Source: Lachnospiraceae bacterium
GTDB taxonomy: Bacteria > Bacillota > Clostridia > Lachnospirales > Lachnospiraceae
Length of the DNA: 64,000 nt
NCBI GenBank assembly: GCA_017521605.1
Contig: JAFXCD010000002.1
Location: forward strand, 1 to 64,000
Direction: 5' to 3'
A program made the position numbers and the translations under genes. Within the stretch, counting starts at the first letter, position 1. Each line of letters opens with the position of its first letter. Shown in pieces: positions 60,902 to 64,000 of the stretch. The notes beneath the pieces were generated by a model. That model searched no databases. It saw only the letters and a list, made by a program, of their open reading frames with translations, and was not told where the DNA came from.

Positions 60902-61387
60902 CTACTTCATAAAGAATGTAACCATCCCTGCAATGATAGCCGAAAGCAAAGGAAACATAATAAGATTACCAACCCATTTTTTTATTTTAACCTTTGTGGG
61001 GATATAGGGCATCAAATCCTCTGTGCCTGGAATAAACCACACCTTTGTATGCCCCACCCAAAACTCATCAATAAAAAGACGGTCAAACAAATTTCCTATC
61101 ATGAAAACCGCTGTCATCTGCCAAAAAGCACTCCAAAAATCAGAGGCACCATTTATGTAATATACCATTACCGGTACAAGGATTAACATAGGAACAAACA
61201 ATGCCACTCCCGAAATGGCAAAGCGCCGCTTCAATTCCTTCTCCGTAGTATATCCCAGCTCTACCACCCTTTTCTGCACATCTTCTTCATAGAAGACTGC
61301 AAATCTCTCCGGACCATCCTTTAAGCCTACAACACAGACTAATAAAAGAATAAAACAAACTACAATTCCCTCAATCAAAATCAACAT
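60902..61387 (-). CDS. Membrane protein of unknown function, four helices
   Basis: A 161-residue protein with helices at about 2-21, 55-77, 84-102 and 138-158. The loop DGPERFAVFYEEDVQKRVVE lies after helix 1, and FDRLFIDEFWVGHTKVWFIPGTEDLMPYIP lies before helix 4 (given here only to show the polar segment with several aromatic residues). I know no function. ATG 61385-61387 follows a weak site. It may be co-transcribed with, or separated by a hairpin from, the XRE-membrane gene upstream. Confidence 0.65.
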   Translation of the reverse strand: MLILIEGIVVCFILLLVCVVGLKDGPERFAVFYEEDVQKRVVELGYTTEKELKRRFAISGVALFVPMLILVPVMVYYINGASDFWSAFWQMTAVFMIGNLFDRLFIDEFWVGHTKVWFIPGTEDLMPYIPTKVKIKKWVGNLIMFPLLSAIIAGMVTFFMK

Positions 61388-61435
61388 AATTTCATCCTCT
61401 GCTTTCTCAATTAGCTATTACTTTCCATACAACAA

Positions 61436-61474
61436 AATACCCCAAGTACAGTACTAAAACTATACTTGGGTATT
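61436..61474 (-). terminator. Hairpin, probable terminator of XRE-membrane gene
   Basis: AATACCC.AAGTA / TACTTGGGTATT stem with one bulged C; a TTTTG stretch follows on the minus strand. It lies between the two membrane-protein genes. Confidence 0.5.
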
Positions 61475-61509
61475 ATACAAAGCCACAAACTTCATGCATA
61501 GTTTTACTA

Positions 61510-61600
61510 CACATGAGTCTCGCAATTTAAAACAAGCCAGACCAAACGGCCAGTATGTTGACTTGCTACGTTATACGCTTGCTACTCCCTCATGGGATTA
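61510..61600. repeat. Intergenic element resembling the one at 1.5 kb
   Basis: On the minus strand this reads GCAAGCGTAT, then CAACATACTGGC, TTGG and TCTGGCTT. The plus strand at about 1598-1636 reads GCAAGCATAT, CAACATACAGGC, TTGG and CTCTGCTT in the same order. The match is partial with insertions, but the order is preserved. No coding role is seen. Confidence 0.4.
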
Positions 61601-61642
61601 TGTTATTATCATTTTAACATTTAGTACTTTTCCTGTCAAATC

Positions 61643-62629
61643 TTATTTCTTCTCAAAAAGTTTTATCACAATCACAACTACTGGGAATAAAACACCTGCT
61701 ATGGGCCAGATAAGACCACAAGTATTATATGCTTTCCCAGTAAAACAAAGGCATAAGAAGATTGCCGTTACTACCAGCCAATAGATAGCACTTACTGCTC
61801 CCACAACGGAAGACCTGGCATTTGTCTTTTCTTCTATACTATAATCGCCTTCCTGTAACAGTCTCTGAAAGCCACCCTGCATAATACCTGCCAGCACCAG
61901 AAATCTCACACCAATTGCCGCGATTACCAAAGATATACATAAGAATACCACTTCCAGGAATTCCTTTCCTTCCACAAACGCTGCACCAAACAAAGCCATA
62001 CCGGCCAAAAGGCAAATCACTGTTCCCATTATATTGTACTTCACATAAGTATCCTGATATTTTTGCTTTCTCTCCTTTACCATACCGGTTACACCATACT
62101 CTGTTTCAATAATTTCTTTTTCCAGAAACTCGTAGGGCTTTGTTTTCATACCACTGGGAATAAAGATGGCACAGGCAAAAGCCACAATTACCAGAAGAAT
62201 CATCATACCGATTGCTCCTGCCGCGTTTTCCGATAAAGGTATCATATTTAACTCTCCTGCTGCCCCCAGCAAAAACATGCAGATAGGAGAAAGGATACAT
62301 AGGCTTACACCAAAAGCCACTCTGGGTGCTTCTTCCTTCTTAATACGTAAGAATTCATTAGCCTCTTCCAAACTCACTCTACGTACGCTCGTATCCATAA
62401 CTTCTGTTTCCGTAATATGTTCTACTACTTCCACTTCTTCTTTAATCAGATAATCCACGGATACCTGAAACAATCTGCTCATCTCTAATATTCTTTGCAA
62501 ATCCGGCATGGTCTGGGCACCTTCCCATTTAGACACTGCTTGTCTTGTAACTCCTAACTTTTCTGCCAGCTCTTCCTGTGACCATCCATTTTTCTTTCTT
62601 TCCAAAATAATCTTGTCTGCTAATATCAT
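61643..62629 (-). CDS. XRE-family regulator with C-terminal membrane domain
   Basis: A protein of 328 residues. The N-terminal helix-turn-helix, MILADKIILERKKNGWSQEE with LAEKLGVTRQAVSKWEGAQT, covers residues 1-62. A linker (VDYLIKEEVEVVEH) follows, then about six hydrophobic helices (105-325). Such fused regulators control membrane-linked genes, often their own operon. ATG 62627-62629 is preceded by GGATGGAGAGTTGAAT. The membrane half may sense its signal directly. Confidence 0.9.
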   Translation of the reverse strand: MILADKIILERKKNGWSQEELAEKLGVTRQAVSKWEGAQTMPDLQRILEMSRLFQVSVDYLIKEEVEVVEHITETEVMDTSVRRVSLEEANEFLRIKKEEAPRVAFGVSLCILSPICMFLLGAAGELNMIPLSENAAGAIGMMILLVIVAFACAIFIPSGMKTKPYEFLEKEIIETEYGVTGMVKERKQKYQDTYVKYNIMGTVICLLAGMALFGAAFVEGKEFLEVVFLCISLVIAAIGVRFLVLAGIMQGGFQRLLQEGDYSIEEKTNARSSVVGAVSAIYWLVVTAIFLCLCFTGKAYNTCGLIWPIAGVLFPVVVIVIKLFEKK

Positions 62630-62791
62630 ATTCAACTCTCCATCCTCTAAATCATTTTGTCTTTCAGGACCGGTTCCTTTGACTGACCTAAATGTATCAC
62701 TTTCACCGGTTTCCTACAAGAAAATGGCAGCGGTCAATTTGTCAACTGGGGGTTGCAACAGCGGATTTTAAGGGGATTTTTGATTTTACAA

Positions 62792-63691
62792 CTAAAAAAC
62801 AAACTCCTCTGTCTGCTTCTGCATTAATTCTGATACACCCTTCATCAACATGTTCTTGTCTCCACGTTCATGCCCATAGATTATTTGTTCTATAGCCCAA
62901 TATGCATCATTTAGTTCTGCTTTTCTCTCTGCCTCTTCCGGATTTGGGTGCTGATAGTACCTTAATACTCTTCTGCCAAAATCCTTGCCAAAGTCATCCT
63001 CACTATTATCTAACAAACACAGAAAATCATTATCCGGATCGCTTATGCAAAAATCTCCAAAATCAATCACACCCAGCAATCGATTATTCCTAAAAATCAT
63101 ATTCCCTGCACTAAAGTCATTATGTACCAGCCTCGGTGCATATGCAAACAGTGCTGTATTGTTCAATATATTTGCATATATCTTTTCTATATGCTCCAAT
63201 ATATATGCAGTCAATAGCTGTTCTTTTTTTAGGATACAGATAAGCAATTCTTTATCTTTCAAATACTTATCTTTCTTATTCTCACAAACTTCAGAAAACA
63301 AGCCTTTAGAAAAATCTATTTCTATGGAATGTAACTCTTTTAAGAAAGCAGCTTCATCATATGCAAGAGCATCTTTTTCCTTTTCATTCAACTTTTGATA
63401 CTGCTTGTATGTGATATGTTCACCCTTAATATATGTCATAATATTGAAGTACTCACTTTGATACACAACTCTTGGAGTCTTATATGACAAGTTACAGTCT
63501 TCAAAAAAGCGATATAAATCAAACTCTCTTCTTTGAGTTATTCTGACCCCACTCCGTTTGGGAACCTTTACAACATACTGCCCATTACACAGAAAAGTAT
63601 CACTATCATCCCCCGATGACAAGTAATGGAGTTCTTTAATTTTTACTTGTTCATTCAAGAGTGTATATATCTCTTCATCCAACTTTGTCAT
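62792..63691 (-). CDS. Aminoglycoside-phosphotransferase-family kinase (APH(2'')-like)
   Basis: A 299-residue kinase. The N-lobe has SGDDSDTFLCNGQYVVKVPK (ATP-binding Lys) and the hinge FNIMTYIKGEHI. The catalytic loop is RLVHNDFSAGNMIFRNN, and the metal-binding motif is LGVIDFGDFCISDPDND. This matches the APH(2'')/choline-kinase fold; all active-site residues are intact. The substrate may be an aminoglycoside, but resistance cannot be claimed from sequence alone. ATG 63689-63691 has an AAAGGAAAGAATTG site. Confidence 0.9.
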   Translation of the reverse strand: MTKLDEEIYTLLNEQVKIKELHYLSSGDDSDTFLCNGQYVVKVPKRSGVRITQRREFDLYRFFEDCNLSYKTPRVVYQSEYFNIMTYIKGEHITYKQYQKLNEKEKDALAYDEAAFLKELHSIEIDFSKGLFSEVCENKKDKYLKDKELLICILKKEQLLTAYILEHIEKIYANILNNTALFAYAPRLVHNDFSAGNMIFRNNRLLGVIDFGDFCISDPDNDFLCLLDNSEDDFGKDFGRRVLRYYQHPNPEEAERKAELNDAYWAIEQIIYGHERGDKNMLMKGVSELMQKQTEEFVF

Positions 63692-63823
63692 TTCATCAAT
63701 TCTTTCCTTTCTAATCCGATTAGCCCATAATCACTACATATGTCAGCCACAGACATTTATTTTCACATATACTTCTATGGTTTTCATCATTTCACAAAAT
63801 CTGTGTTTTTCATAAAATCTCAA

Positions 63824-63976
63824 TCAGTCTGTATTTTGTGGGAACACCTGTGTCCTAATAAAATCAGCCCCATGGGTAATACCGTACTCTTTACTTGCTT
63901 CCATTAGAAAAAAACCAATTCCCTGATTATGCATTTCTGATATCATATCATCCATTGTTGCTTTTCTTATCAGCAT
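63824..63976 (-). pseudogene. GNAT acetyltransferase remnant with internal deletion
   Basis: A 50-residue ORF. It begins MLIRKATMDDMISEMHNQGI like a GNAT N-terminus. It then jumps to IGFFLMEASKEYGITHGADF and IRTQVFPQNTD, which is the acetyl-CoA-binding helix and the next strand of GNAT proteins. About 80 residues of the fold between these parts and the end after FPQNTD are missing. A ribosome binding site (AAGGGAGAAG) precedes ATG 63974-63976, so a short peptide could still be made. I read it as a decayed acetyltransferase. Confidence 0.6.
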
Positions 63977-64000
63977 CTCTATTCTTCTCCCTTACAAATC

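Noticed and set aside
1..64000. CRISPR arrays, tRNA or rRNA genes, insertion sequences
   Set aside because: No regularly spaced repeats, cloverleaf-like segments, rRNA sequence or transposase genes (other than the Rpn-type protein) were seen.

Overview
The window looks like a chromosomal segment of a low-to-moderate-GC clostridium, most likely a Lachnospiraceae relative. The evidence is the T-box on valS, the AGGAGG-type ribosome binding sites, TTGACA/TATAAT promoters with 17-bp spacers, DUF4097/HAAS/PadR operons, Rpn-family nucleases with G-I-x-Q repeats, and the TIGR03915/TIGR03916 pair. Nearly all genes lie on the minus strand. The plus-strand exceptions are a B6 uptake/kinase pair, asnA and thiT. 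I saw no rRNA, tRNA or CRISPR array.

Layout. 0-2 kb: the 5' part of valS with its T-box leader. 2-4.2 kb: an Rpn-like nuclease and an XRE regulator. 4.2-16.9 kb: three ABC-2 or FtsX-type export modules, each beside its own regulator (LytTR+DUF3021; LytTR response regulator + soluble GHKL kinase; NarL/HisKA_3 two-component system). This resembles peptide or antibiotic detoxification and sensing, but no peptide precursor gene was found. 17-19.4 kb: ECF S-component plus pyridoxamine kinase, then a TerB-like gene. 19.5-23.8 kb: an accessory run (acyltransferase, PEBP, hydrolase, an aminoglycoside adenylyltransferase remnant, CPBP protease, Nudix). 23.8-28.7 kb: an autoregulated PadR-HAAS-DUF4097-serine hydrolase operon and DegV. 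28.9-32.3 kb: GH13 and GH67 glycosidases with a cre site. 32.9-38.2 kb: an Fe-S helicase with nuclease domain and a LexA-controlled radical-SAM repair pair. 38.3-41.4 kb: asnA, a HAD-CPBP fusion and greA.

41.4-51.5 kb is the most interesting part. It is a type I restriction-modification operon (hsdM-hsdS1 ... hsdR) carrying an inserted cassette of a tyrosine recombinase, a Cys-rich ORF, a second hsdS broken by a 23-bp tandem duplication, and a zinc-ribbon ORF. The cassette is bounded by 22-bp direct repeats. Two HEPN-like genes sit between the cassette and hsdR. Repeats at the centre and at the 3' end of both hsdS genes would allow in-frame exchange of target-recognition domains.

51.6-55.4 kb: a HicAB module whose toxin gene carries a nonsense codon, a MraY/WecA-type transferase, an ABC ATPase fused to an AbrB domain, and TPP-riboswitch-controlled thiT. 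55.5-64 kb: an accessory stretch of decayed or truncated genes (ATP-grasp, ANT(6)-like without catalytic residues, 5'-truncated phosphotransferase, GNAT remnant) mixed with intact ones (HD phosphohydrolase, QueG-like protein, XRE-membrane protein, phosphotransferase).
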